64,000 nt of DNA from Candidatus Melainabacteria bacterium (lineage in GTDB: Bacteria > Cyanobacteriota > Vampirovibrionia > Obscuribacterales > Obscuribacteraceae). The stretch is taken from contig JACRFZ010000095.1 in assembly GCA_016212515.1 (NCBI GenBank), forward strand, positions 1 through 64,000, given 5' to 3'. This document shows, piece after piece, positions 9,101 through 16,841 of this stretch; position 1 is the stretch's first letter, and the number at the start of each line of letters is the position of its first letter. A model generated the notes under the pieces. The model was given only the letters and a program-made list of their open reading frames with translations, made no database searches and was not told the origin of the DNA. Position numbers and translations under genes: made by a program.

Positions 9101-10241
9101 CTTGAGCGTTATCGACTGGAAAATCATCAACAATCACACCTCTTGTTAGGCCTCCAGCCAAATATTGTGCTGCTATAGCTAGACGATATTTGACTTCTTG
9201 CACACTGCAGTTGCGCAGGTCCACAAATATCCAAGACTCGTTCGTGTGCTTGCCAAGCATCAACGACAATGTTGTTTTACCAAGACCGCTGCTGCCGTGC
9301 AGCCACAAAACCCCTTTGGTTGCAGCCAAAGTTGCCATTTTCGCTACAAGCTCAATTCTTGAGGCAACACGAGGTGGAAGAGGCATCCGGCAAACCTCTG
9401 TAATCGCTCCGGCATGCGAATTGATTACAACTTGACCCAAAGTAGTTGTTTGTGGCCGTGAGAAATTGTCTGCTACGGCTCGCGGTACTGATACATGGGT
9501 GGCATCTTCAAAGGCTTGAAGCAAATCAGCTCTGGTGACTGCACGTATGCTTTTCTTGAGGATGACATTTCTTAGCTCGCCAAGCAGTATGTCACGGGTG
9601 CGCACAGACTCCGAGGCAAGTAGACCGTAACGATCACCCAAATAAATTAGACTTTCATTTGTTAACTGAATCATCGTTTCGAGGTCACCGCTTGCATAGA
9701 GCCACTTAATCGGTCTAATTAAACGATTCCTGAGCTCCTCGTCGGAAGCCTGTAGAATAAAGGTCTTGAGGCTATCTGATAGTGCAAGCGTCAAAAGGAA
9801 ATCTCGCAAAGGCTTAACATCAGTGCCTTCACGTGCAACAGATCGCCAGTGTTCGAGACCTGGTTTATTGTCTGTAAAAACAATATTCGTTTCTTTACCC
9901 GCTTCGGCAGTCGTGAGTAACGTCGAGACGACATGCAACTCTGGATTGGCTTCGAGGAGTCTCCAATGTGACTCCAGGAGTGCACGCGCGGCTTCCGACC
10001 GCAAGGTGATATTGCTTGCTAGATCCTTAACCTGCGTTTGCTCAAGCTGGGCTTCAGTTAGCACTGCATGATCTTCTGCGATTTCTAGATATAGCGAAGC
10101 GTGTTCAGGTAGCTTTAACCAAGCGTGAAGCGCCTGGTTTAGTTGATATTCATAACCACGCCAGGTATCCACCGCCTGACGTTTCAGGTCCGTCGCCGAC
10201 ACATTAAATGGTAGCGACTCAATATGATCAGATGCCGACAA
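6177..10241 (-). CDS. Cap4-like nuclease / STAND NTPase / TPR protein, candidate anti-phage effector-sensor
   Basis: 1354 aa, TTG start. Residues about 25-200 resemble the Cap4/DUF4297 PD-(D/E)xK nuclease: YEYQ (30-33), LEIAED (52-57) and QVK (70-72). Then comes a STAND/NB-ARC-type ATPase: P-loop GSSGLGKT (316-323), Walker B GVIVDDF (368-374), TTSR (403-406) and GGHP (458-461). The remaining 850 or so residues are helical, with TPR-like repeats around 880-1010. In Avs-type systems a C-terminal repeat sensor binds a phage protein, the ATPase oligomerises and the N-terminal nuclease cuts DNA; by analogy this would be a single-gene abortive defence system. Base composition looks lower in GC than its neighbours (one sampled 60-base line 42% versus 53% in the kinase gene). 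It sits alone, flanked by gene debris. Its exact Avs/STAND class is not established. Confidence 0.72.
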   Translation of the reverse strand: MSASDHIESLPFNVSATDLKRQAVDTWRGYEYQLNQALHAWLKLPEHASLYLEIAEDHAVLTEAQLEQTQVKDLASNITLRSEAARALLESHWRLLEANPELHVVSTLLTTAEAGKETNIVFTDNKPGLEHWRSVAREGTDVKPLRDFLLTLALSDSLKTFILQASDEELRNRLIRPIKWLYASGDLETMIQLTNESLIYLGDRYGLLASESVRTRDILLGELRNVILKKSIRAVTRADLLQAFEDATHVSVPRAVADNFSRPQTTTLGQVVINSHAGAITEVCRMPLPPRVASRIELVAKMATLAATKGVLWLHGSSGLGKTTLSLMLGKHTNESWIFVDLRNCSVQEVKYRLAIAAQYLAGGLTRGVIVDDFPVDNAQATLLNLAQLKMEAQLQDATMVVTTSRVPPPSVVSRLGEDSIALEELPYLSEDDVGELIAKAGGDPEKWTEIVHHFSSGGHPRLVDVRIVSLRTNNWADSECLKDVAPLFASKEMQAEREAVSVQLSKLLPENALELLYRLSFLMNGFDKQLAMSVGEATEAIKRSGEAFNILIGPWVERRGENKYSLSPLISNLGSTVFAGTQQSVIRKAIVKDLIQRQPFPAEHLCQLLINAFIEKVKPALLWIAEAMQLSAIRDRNEFKVLAREVSIFFTALPTHEPLFKDDSYVAAMLRITQCFVALETEPERFFAIFDRMIEECRQIADKRISAGLLVMCLFKIFTRQGIGLSPKNWLPLIMEFPQLLRDMGEQGKSFPEIGKDSPQDWTVDKFLFVFQASSLPKVEWLSDLMHILDELDVEKRDYFLSALNADVRARRLTIDNAWVNQAKVEELNGECLSDKYKELAEIAESWGEKDIQIDCICAQAVLLDEYASGSDKAIVLLDDAIKTFGDDHRLLRRYQVVLVHQGRHEEALETLPKIINGNSSDAVDFLYSLRDAGRSAAETDKLSESRRYFCEAASIAANQVSQHLIPLAAGLLADAAYVALLQSDYEGCLDLLKRATIKAESIGPEPTDSEKFCLIILGGFSAWMFETVQQGISNRGWKAGICSNPNPHPDILKRNIPQPLMLWYQLANMEAMLGVDAGALSELRERLAVRGSGYQGFEVLLSSSLISRAIKNVDVSEFLRLLPEFLTLSALPRPKDDSMPVALTPVTIPIVPIEPQHWSDNERCLWHLKNATIAFALQAISCNKEPRIDELLNAMELSFSLGTEFTAFLKSLREVRIFQPHDFLAIGATCVANLREAKERISAGMALGLTYYLWGWLVESEFKQTIENSLAECVSSIWHRIITQSRFTLSNPAMNVPHIKSILEGPTKGAPRLALLALETESATSSSLDEDIRRELRDYLNKADQSKNSSAS

Positions 10242-10972
10242 TTGCTGCAGCCCTGCCTGCCTGGATTACAGTAACATTTTACCATGGTTGGTTAGATTGC
10301 AAAGTTTGGTGAATTGTTTTGGAATTTTCGTGTACCTACCTGAAGATGGCATCGGAACACCAAAATTTCAAACTTGCCGAGTGGTTATTAAGCGCTAGTT
10401 TTCCGCTGGAAAAGGGGAGCGACATCGGCGCTTAGCAGAGAACTTCGGAACTGGTGCAAACTGTGCAAAGTGGAATAACAAGAGGTGCAATTGCTTTTTT
10501 CTATCGGTGCCATGTGCCGGCTTATGCGAGGCAGAGACACGCAAATAGCTTGTGATAGTTTGTGATATCACAAGTTCTCAAGTCTTCTGCCGGAATTGAT
10601 GAATAATTGGATTGTTGGCAATGCAAAATGGTAATTCGGCAAGCGTATGCTAGGTAGCTCACGATTTGCACCGGTCTTGTTATGTCTCGAAGAATCACCA
10701 CAATAATTGCTGTATAGAACTACCACAATCTCCCAAATTGTGACCATGCTGAGGCTGGCGCACGCTCCATGCTGTCGTTATTGAGCAGCAGAAAGTTAGA
10801 TAGGGTAAATGACACCCAGGAGAGAAGCAGGTATGCCGTGAGGACGGCTGCGTCTGTAAGTGCAGCTTCTTGGAACTTCAAATCGAGCGGAACCTCAATT
10901 GGTGTTAAACCAGCGCTGTTGCTAATGGTTTCAGTGTTGAGGTAAACAGCCGTCACTAAAGAGCACCAATAA
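10242..10972. other. Non-coding, AT-richer leader of the STAND gene with a palindrome
   Basis: I see no convincing gene. Bases 10549-10574 hold CTTGTGATA, three bases, then the perfect 12-bp palindrome TGTGATATCACA followed by AG. The 9-mer can also pair with TATCACAAG. This could be an operator or a hairpin roughly 310 bp upstream of the STAND start. A minus-strand open frame at 10720-10956 (78 codons) contains an NNDS motif reminiscent of the DUF2142 protein at 14775-16127, but the similarity is too weak to call. Confidence 0.4.
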
Positions 10973-11137
10973 CTTAACGAGAGACATCATGGCTTGTCGC
11001 CTGACCACTGGGTCTTGTTTTGAGGCTGTGTTTTTCTGAGGAATTGAAGGAGCCTGTTTCAGCGGGCGATGCAAATTCCACCACAGCGTCTATGCCTAGA
11101 AGCCCGTCGAGGTGGGCAACAATTGGCTTACCGTTCT
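10973..11137 (-). pseudogene. Decayed internal fragment of the PATAN sensor gene
   Basis: This stretch aligns with 12553-12719, i.e. roughly residues 685-740 of the 837-aa sensor (end of the PATAN domain and the following helix). Identity is roughly three quarters by eye, with small indels that break the frame. It is clearly older than the near-identical 5901-6030 fragment. Its far end abuts an SbcC fragment in the opposite orientation. Confidence 0.8.
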
Positions 11138-11700
11138 AAATCTATGGCGTGAGCAGTAGTGGCGCGCCAGGAGTTTGGCAAGCGAATTGGTTTCATTGAC
11201 CAGTGCGCTTGCCTGTCCCAGGCGAATCCTCGAAAGCTTGTGTAGGAGTAAAGTTTCTTGAGGAATAAACAGGAGTCCGATGATTACGGACAACTGGAGC
11301 TGGAGTTTTCGATTCAAGGGAAGGGGGGAGCTTTCACTGATTGATCCTGTGGTCTATGCCTCTCTCTTCGCAAATCAGGTTGAAGAAGCAACTAGAGGGA
11401 CGCGCGCAGCAACTGGAGATAGACCTGGCCGAACCGAAGTGTTTTCAGCGCAAACGGCTGGAATTGCAGCAGTCCATAATGTTCAAGCTGGATGAGATAT
11501 GTTCCGAAAGCCATTTCCAGAAGTGTGCAAAGAACTGGCTGAAATAGGAGGTGGTCTCTCAGAAGCCGATTAGAGTCGGGAAGATCATGTCAGGTTTAAG
11601 CAACGTCTGTCCGTGCTTTTCCACCTGGCTGATATAGATCGGGACGTCAGCGGCGCTGTATGAGAGTTGTCGCAAATGTTGCGACAACTTAAAGAACTGG
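11138..11700 (+). pseudogene. Decayed internal fragment of sbcC
   Basis: Bases about 11138-11700 align with about 1362-1940 of the SbcC gene (the coiled coil following the zinc hook). Shared blocks include CGAAAGCTTGTG, CGCAAATCAGGTTGAAG, GACCTGGCCGA, GGAATTGCAGCAGTC and AAGCAACGTCTGTCCG. Multiple stops and frameshifts interrupt it (for example TAG after the GAACTGGCTGAAA stretch). It has no start, ABC domains or zinc hook, so it is a dead duplicate. Confidence 0.88.
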
Positions 11701-11973
11701 CGCTCTATATTAGGAAGAACTATGGCTTGTCGGTCAGCGCTTGAGTGGAATCAACGCCCGACGAGCTATGTCCCGAACTACAGTTTCCCGTGAACCACTC
11801 GCCGCTTGACAAGGAGTCAATCTTGTGGTAGTATAGCCTTTAGGCAAATTGTCAAAATCAAAGGAGTTCGAGGTCGTTCGAATCGACCAACACATCAGAA
11901 ACTCATAGCTATCCTTCTCCAAATATCTTTACTGCTGACACTATGTGCGCATGTGCATAAGAAGGAGGAGTCT
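11701..11973. other. Unassigned spacer
   Basis: No supported gene. It contains a perfect 5-bp stem with loop TTCGAAT at 11872-11888, like a tRNA T-arm, but no matching acceptor or anticodon arm can be drawn. The last part provides the strong ribosome-binding site of the next small gene. Confidence 0.4.
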
Positions 11974-12192
11974 ATGGTTAAACTAGATATGCAGAGCCAA
12001 TTTAAGTTCTACATGGAAAAGAGCTCCACTCTTGTGAAACTGGTATCCTTTCTCCGCTGGAGATTCCTCGGCGATTTTTTGCGTGGCTATGGATACCAGC
12101 TATTAGTTCAAAAGATCATAGTCAGAGATGCCATGAAATGCCCCTTTTCGAGAGTCCATCTCAGAATTACAGCTGACTATTGCGGAGTTTGA
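11974..12192 (+). CDS. Small basic protein of unknown function
   Basis: 72 aa starting MVKLDMQSQFKFYMEKSS. ATG 11974 is preceded by AAGGAGGAG at 11962-11970, the best Shine-Dalgarno in this part of the window; an in-frame upstream start at 11806 lacks one. The middle (LVKLVSFLRWRFLGDFLRGYGYQLLVQKI) is amphipathic and rich in aromatic and basic residues, so it may associate with membrane or nucleic acid. I recognise no family. It lies in the debris field next to the STAND gene and could belong to the same accessory island, or be a remnant whose start signals survive. Confidence 0.5.
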   Translation: MVKLDMQSQFKFYMEKSSTLVKLVSFLRWRFLGDFLRGYGYQLLVQKIIVRDAMKCPFSRVHLRITADYCGV

Positions 12193-12257
12193 AGCATGGG
12201 AAAACAGGTTGCCCAAGTTTCACTTTGATTGACGCTGAACTACCTTCAGATTTCTAT

Positions 12258-14771
12258 CTACCGTGCGTAGTTGATAAGTCCATGGCTGGCCAGGCGGGCT
12301 GTGGCATGCCAGACCATGGCTGTGGGGGCATATTTTAACTGGGCAAAAATAGCTTCCAGGCTGTGGCGGCCGTTAGCCATACGCATCACTTCCTTGAGCA
12401 GATGTTGCTCCCGCTCGCCGGGCTCTTCCTGGCGGAAAAGTTCTCGCCAGGCGGCATCTGAGTATTGAGCGATGATTGGGGTTTTGAGGTCTTTGATGAT
12501 TTGCCTGGCGGCTGCTAAGTTGTCGGAGGCCAGGGCGGCGTCCATCAGTCCGTTTACGAGAGAGGGCATGGCTTGCCGCCTGACCATGGGGGCCTCGCTT
12601 TCGAGGCTGTCCTTTTCTGAAAAAATGAAGGAGCCTGTGTCAAATGTCGATACGAATTCCACCAGCGCGTCCATGCCCAATAGTCCGTCGAGGCTGGCAC
12701 CAATGGGTTTACCGTCTTGAATCAAGAGCGTGAAGGTGCGTTTTAGAACCCCATCTTCCACGCTGAGAATGCCTGTGCGTCCGCCGCTGGCCATTGACTG
12801 AATTACTTCGGCGGCATCGAGAACGCCCAGTTCTCCTTTGACGGCACTGAATTTACGCAGGGGCTTGAAGTTGTTCGGAATATGTTTGGCTTTGGCAAGA
12901 GATGTTGTGACCCGATAGCCGCCTGGTACCGAGCGGTTCTGTTCCGGTTTTGCCAGTTGCTCAGCCAGCACCATGGCTAGCTGCGCTCTGGCCAGAACGT
13001 CTTCTCCTTTGAGGGCGTCGAAGGGGAACAGCGCCAGGCCAAGTCCAATAACCAGATGATGACCGGTGGTGCGCTCCGCTCTTAAGGAAGTCTCTACCAG
13101 TCGACTCAGCTCAAGGCAGCATTCTTCGTAGAAAGTTTCGTTTTCGCCTCTTATGATCAGGGCAAATTCCAGGGGTTGGGCTCTGATGAATTCCAACTTG
13201 GAGAGGTCGCCCAGTTTTGAGAGATGCTGGGTTTCCTTTAAATGACTGAGGGCTTTGGCCACGCAGAGAGCGTAGTTATCGAGATTGTCGTCAGTGCTGC
13301 CGGTCTCGGAGTTGACGCTGAAGTAGGCTATGGCATAGGTCTGACCACTGGTGACATTGATGGTGGTGGTGAGATCTGTGACGACTTCCTGCAAATAAGA
13401 ACGGTTTCTCAATTTGGTGAGTGGGTCTGTCCAGATCTTTTCTTCTTTGGCTTCCCGCAGAAGCAGGCTGTTGTATACCGATGCCGTCTGGTCCAGCAGG
13501 CGCTCCAGGGCTCTGATTTGATCCGGTCCCAGGGCGGCAGTGGTGAGCACCAGCATGAAGCCCAGGTAGCGCCTGCGGTGTCGAATCGGGGCTAGCACGA
13601 TATGCTGGGCGTTGAGCTTGTGCATGATGGCATCGAGTCCGGTACGCTTCAGAGACATCGGACCGAGATTTATGGCTTTGCCGGAAGTGCGTGCCTGTTC
13701 GAAAATGGGAAGCAAATTGAGGTTTTGCAATTCCAGCAGTTGACCGGTGTTCAGCCCCGCCGATTTGACTATACAGTCGCTGGTGCTCTTACCGTCGAGG
13801 ACGTCGCCTTTCATGAAGACGACCCCGCTTACTATACCGGGGAATCTTTCCAGAACCCCTTCGGTAATATTTTCTCCGAAAGTTTCTTCCGACTGTTTCA
13901 AGGCTTTGAGGGCATGCACGGTGGTTTTTGCTTTGCGGTCGCCGAGCCCGGGCAGGCGACCGTCCGAAACCGCTTGTAGCTCGTTTTCTGACGGATTTTG
14001 CCAGGGACCATCTTTGACGGGAGCGGCGGCATTGGCTCTCTCTTTCCCTCGCTCATGCTGGCCAAGGCTTTCAAATAAGCTGTGCACCGACTTTTTTAAA
14101 TTCCACAATTCGCTCGATGCCAGAGGCGAGAGCGTGATTTTATCGAATGCCACCAGACTTGGTGCGGCGGTGGCGGCTAGATTGTCTATATCCTGGCGGA
14201 ATTTAGCCAGCGGGGTGAGGAAGATGCGGCTCAAGACAATGAAATTGATACCGCCGGCCAGGAGGAATATGGCTATCACCGTGCCGCCCCGAAAGGGCAT
14301 ATTCCAGAAGAAGAGAATATCCTCCAGGGCGGAAAGCGGCAAACCGGGATAGGTGCAATCCATGCCCACATGAATCATGTAGCCGCTGGGCAGGGCCAGG
14401 ACGGCTTCGTAGTATTCGGTGCCGCGTAAGTTGATGGTGCCGCTGCGCATGGGGTAGTCCACCATGTTCGGAGCGAAGCGCGAAGTTTCCGTCGAAGGCT
14501 TGGAACTGCCGTCGGTTATGTAGAGCCAGGAAAGGTTGTATCTCTCCAAAAGGCGTGTGATTTCGAGAGAGTTGAGATCATGGCTGCCGTTGCGGTTGAT
14601 GAAGGTTTTGACGCCGTAGGCGGCGGTTTCGGCTTGCAAGGGCACCAGAGCCGGCGTGATCAAGGCAATCAGGGTGACTGCAATGGGGAAAGACAGCAAA
14701 ATGGAAGCGCAGTAGACGCAGAAAGTTGATTTCAGCTTGCTGACTAGCTGGGCTTTCAAAGCTTCATTCAT
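12258..14771 (-). CDS. Membrane sensor with GAF, degenerate GGDEF and PATAN (DUF4388) domains
   Basis: 837 aa. Two membrane helices (about 18-42 and 160-183) enclose an extracytoplasmic sensor domain. Then come a GAF-like domain (about 302-440), a GGDEF-fold domain (about 448-605; DPLTKLRNRSYL entry) and a PATAN/DUF4388 domain (about 645-722; VIQSMASGGRTGILSV). Where GGDEF should stand the sequence reads QPLEFALI, so diguanylate cyclase activity is not expected; it may bind nucleotide or act as a scaffold. PATAN domains occur in two-component and gliding/pilus regulators. It starts 3 bases after the DUF2142 gene stop, so the two are co-transcribed. Its 3' part has two decayed copies (5901-6030 and 10973-11137). 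Confidence 0.75.
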   Translation of the reverse strand: MNEALKAQLVSKLKSTFCVYCASILLSFPIAVTLIALITPALVPLQAETAAYGVKTFINRNGSHDLNSLEITRLLERYNLSWLYITDGSSKPSTETSRFAPNMVDYPMRSGTINLRGTEYYEAVLALPSGYMIHVGMDCTYPGLPLSALEDILFFWNMPFRGGTVIAIFLLAGGINFIVLSRIFLTPLAKFRQDIDNLAATAAPSLVAFDKITLSPLASSELWNLKKSVHSLFESLGQHERGKERANAAAPVKDGPWQNPSENELQAVSDGRLPGLGDRKAKTTVHALKALKQSEETFGENITEGVLERFPGIVSGVVFMKGDVLDGKSTSDCIVKSAGLNTGQLLELQNLNLLPIFEQARTSGKAINLGPMSLKRTGLDAIMHKLNAQHIVLAPIRHRRRYLGFMLVLTTAALGPDQIRALERLLDQTASVYNSLLLREAKEEKIWTDPLTKLRNRSYLQEVVTDLTTTINVTSGQTYAIAYFSVNSETGSTDDNLDNYALCVAKALSHLKETQHLSKLGDLSKLEFIRAQPLEFALIIRGENETFYEECCLELSRLVETSLRAERTTGHHLVIGLGLALFPFDALKGEDVLARAQLAMVLAEQLAKPEQNRSVPGGYRVTTSLAKAKHIPNNFKPLRKFSAVKGELGVLDAAEVIQSMASGGRTGILSVEDGVLKRTFTLLIQDGKPIGASLDGLLGMDALVEFVSTFDTGSFIFSEKDSLESEAPMVRRQAMPSLVNGLMDAALASDNLAAARQIIKDLKTPIIAQYSDAAWRELFRQEEPGEREQHLLKEVMRMANGRHSLEAIFAQLKYAPTAMVWHATARLASHGLINYAR

Positions 14772-14774
14772 AGG

Positions 14775-16127
14775 TCAGTATGTCCTGATGAAGTGAAAAC
14801 CATAGCGGGGAAACAGATAGATGAAGCAGCCTATGGAAACAAGTGCGTTGAATATAATCAGGCTGAGCAAAAGGGGTTTCCTCCAGTTACCGGTCAAATG
14901 AAGCCCGGCTACAAGTAAGGACATAATAGGGATTTCCGATGGAAAAAGATAGCGCCCCTGTCCACCCCCCAGGTTCACTGTAGAGGCATAGACCATAGCC
15001 ATGATATTGCCGATGAGCGTGGCGGCGAGCACGGCCCAGGTGTAGGCCCTGGCTTGCTCCTGGCTGGAGGATTGCACTTTCTTCCAGTTTTTCAGGCAGA
15101 CGAAAGCGGCTCTCAGGCACGTAGCAAGAGCTAAGACCATATAGCCGAAATATGTCCAGTAGACCCAGCGCCACAGGTAGATGTCCATGTAGCCGAAGAG
15201 TCCCCAGAACGAGAATAGAATGGAACGCCACCAGCGGTGCTCTTTCATAACCTGCCAGGGCGTCATGTAGAAATTGAGATCGCGGTGATAGGTGATGGCC
15301 CAGGTGCGGAACATGGTCTTGGTGCCGAGCAGGTCGCCTGGATAGAGTTTTAGGGTGCGCAGGAACCACCAGAGCGAAACGGACAGGGCTGAGGCGGCGC
15401 AGACAAAAAGATGCAGGACGATTTTTAGAGGCGGTGTTTTGGCTTTGTGGAAAGCCAGCAATAGCCCTAGAAGTGTGGCCGGGAAAACGGCGTAGGCCGA
15501 GTATTTGGTGAGGGAGAGAAAGCCGCAAGTGAGGCCGGTCATGAAGGTAAGCAGCAGACTGGGACCAAGGAAGAGCATCCGGGTCAGCAAAAGGAGCACC
15601 ACTGCCGCCAGGCTGATGGCTGTGGAGTCGTTATTGATATAGGTGTGCACCAGGATCAGTTGGGGGTGAAAAACCACCATGAGCGGCAGGGCTTGCTGGC
15701 TGAGGCGGTCCGGGAAGAGCTTGCGCCCCATATAAATCGAGCACAGGAGCAGGGGCAGCCCCACCAGAAGGCTACCGAATCTGGCAGTCACCGAAAGATC
15801 GCAGCCGGAGAGCCCCGGCAGCGGCATGAGAGGCAAGAGGCGGGCTGTGAACACATGGGGCAAATAGCCGATTTGCGGCAGGGAGCCGTAGACGGCCGAT
15901 GGTCCCCCGGCTGCTACTTCAGCGGCTTCCGGCAGGCGCAGGTACTCGGCCATAAATTTGAGCACCCAGAAGTGCGAAAATTCGTCGGGAGCACCCACCA
16001 TCGGCACCATAAAGAGCCAGGGCAAGCGCAGGGCAAAATAGAGCAAGATCAGGATGCCCACCGTCCGCTTCAAATGTCCATCTGGAGCGGACAGCGACTG
16101 TTCTAATTTTGGGTCTTCCGTGGACAT
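14775..16127 (-). CDS. DUF2142 / GT-C-like polytopic membrane protein
   Basis: 450 aa with roughly ten hydrophobic helices. The first extracytoplasmic loop has the acidic motif GAPDEFSHF, and a later loop has YINNDSTA, both typical of DUF2142 proteins, which resemble lipid-linked glycosyltransferases of the GT-C fold. The likely role is transfer of a sugar or polymer from a lipid carrier at the cytoplasmic membrane; the substrate is unknown. It is the first gene of a tight operon with the PATAN sensor. ATG 16127. Confidence 0.7.
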   Translation of the reverse strand: MSTEDPKLEQSLSAPDGHLKRTVGILILLYFALRLPWLFMVPMVGAPDEFSHFWVLKFMAEYLRLPEAAEVAAGGPSAVYGSLPQIGYLPHVFTARLLPLMPLPGLSGCDLSVTARFGSLLVGLPLLLCSIYMGRKLFPDRLSQQALPLMVVFHPQLILVHTYINNDSTAISLAAVVLLLLTRMLFLGPSLLLTFMTGLTCGFLSLTKYSAYAVFPATLLGLLLAFHKAKTPPLKIVLHLFVCAASALSVSLWWFLRTLKLYPGDLLGTKTMFRTWAITYHRDLNFYMTPWQVMKEHRWWRSILFSFWGLFGYMDIYLWRWVYWTYFGYMVLALATCLRAAFVCLKNWKKVQSSSQEQARAYTWAVLAATLIGNIMAMVYASTVNLGGGQGRYLFPSEIPIMSLLVAGLHLTGNWRKPLLLSLIIFNALVSIGCFIYLFPRYGFHFIRTY

Positions 16128-16161
16128 CTAAATGGCTGCAGCATTGGGGATAGTGTTAGAG

Positions 16162-16734
16162 CTAGATGGAGAAACTGCCGTTCATTTCCTCGCCCATCAA
16201 AACCAGGTCGGCCAGTTCTCGCATGGGCTCCACATAGCGGGTATAAGCTTCTTCCACGGCCAGGCTGTGCCTGATTGTGTCGAGGGTGGAACGCCCTCTT
16301 TCAACATCGCGGCGAAGGCGCCTGGCCATGCGCTGATCTATGGGCGTGTCAATGAAAATCTTCAGGGTGGCCAGTTCTCTCAAAGGAGAATGAAAGGCGA
16401 AAATTCCTTCCACCACCACGATGGAACGCTCAGGCGGGGGAACGATTTGTTCGCCCACGCGTTTGCAACTGCGCATATCGTATACGGGGATGTTTACCGC
16501 TGTACCCTTGAGAAGGTTGGTGCAAGCCCTGGCGCATTCTTCCAGGTCTACCGCCGAGGGATGATCGAAGTCAAAAGTGCCGTCTTCTTTGGGAATGAGG
16601 TCGGTCAGGTCTTTGTAGAAATGGTCGGTGGAGAGAATTGAGGCACCGATGAACTTCTTGGCTAAGGTGGACTTGCCGGAGCCGGATCCCCCGCAAATAA
16701 CGATAATCTGGCTATTTCGTTTCCCGGCAGCCAT
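16162..16734 (-). CDS. Uridine kinase-like P-loop kinase
   Basis: 191 aa from ATG 16734; an upstream in-frame start (16929) would overlap the divergent kinase gene. P-loop GGSGSGKST is followed by the STDHFYKD motif (the uridine kinase substrate/Mg region), HPSAVDLE, VVEGIFAF (Walker B-like) and the lid RRLRRDVERGR. The family phosphorylates uridine/cytidine, or pantothenate/phosphoribulose in relatives. The length and motifs fit uridine kinase (pyrimidine salvage). It is divergent from the large hybrid kinase. Confidence 0.8.
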   Translation of the reverse strand: MAAGKRNSQIIVICGGSGSGKSTLAKKFIGASILSTDHFYKDLTDLIPKEDGTFDFDHPSAVDLEECARACTNLLKGTAVNIPVYDMRSCKRVGEQIVPPPERSIVVVEGIFAFHSPLRELATLKIFIDTPIDQRMARRLRRDVERGRSTLDTIRHSLAVEEAYTRYVEPMRELADLVLMGEEMNGSFSI

Positions 16735-16841
16735 GGTGACGCGCCTTTTCTCTAACCTCTGAGATGATATCTTAGGAAGCAGGTGCAGAAATTGCATTAA
16801 CAGACCATTAACCCTGCTAGTAATAAGCTTGAGGCCTCCTG

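Noticed and set aside
10720..10956. 78-codon minus-strand frame with an NNDS motif like the DUF2142 protein
   Set aside because: Only a few residues agree with the DUF2142 gene and the DNA does not align convincingly, so it was not called a remnant.
11821..11900. tRNA-like T-arm (GGTCG TTCGAAT CGACC) suggesting a tRNA or attachment site
   Set aside because: The arm is perfect, but no acceptor, D or anticodon arm of proper size can be paired around it, so a tRNA call is unsupported.
5701..12257. Insertion sequence or prophage as carrier of the STAND island
   Set aside because: No transposase, integrase, terminal inverted repeats or phage structural genes were seen; only gene fragments flank the island.
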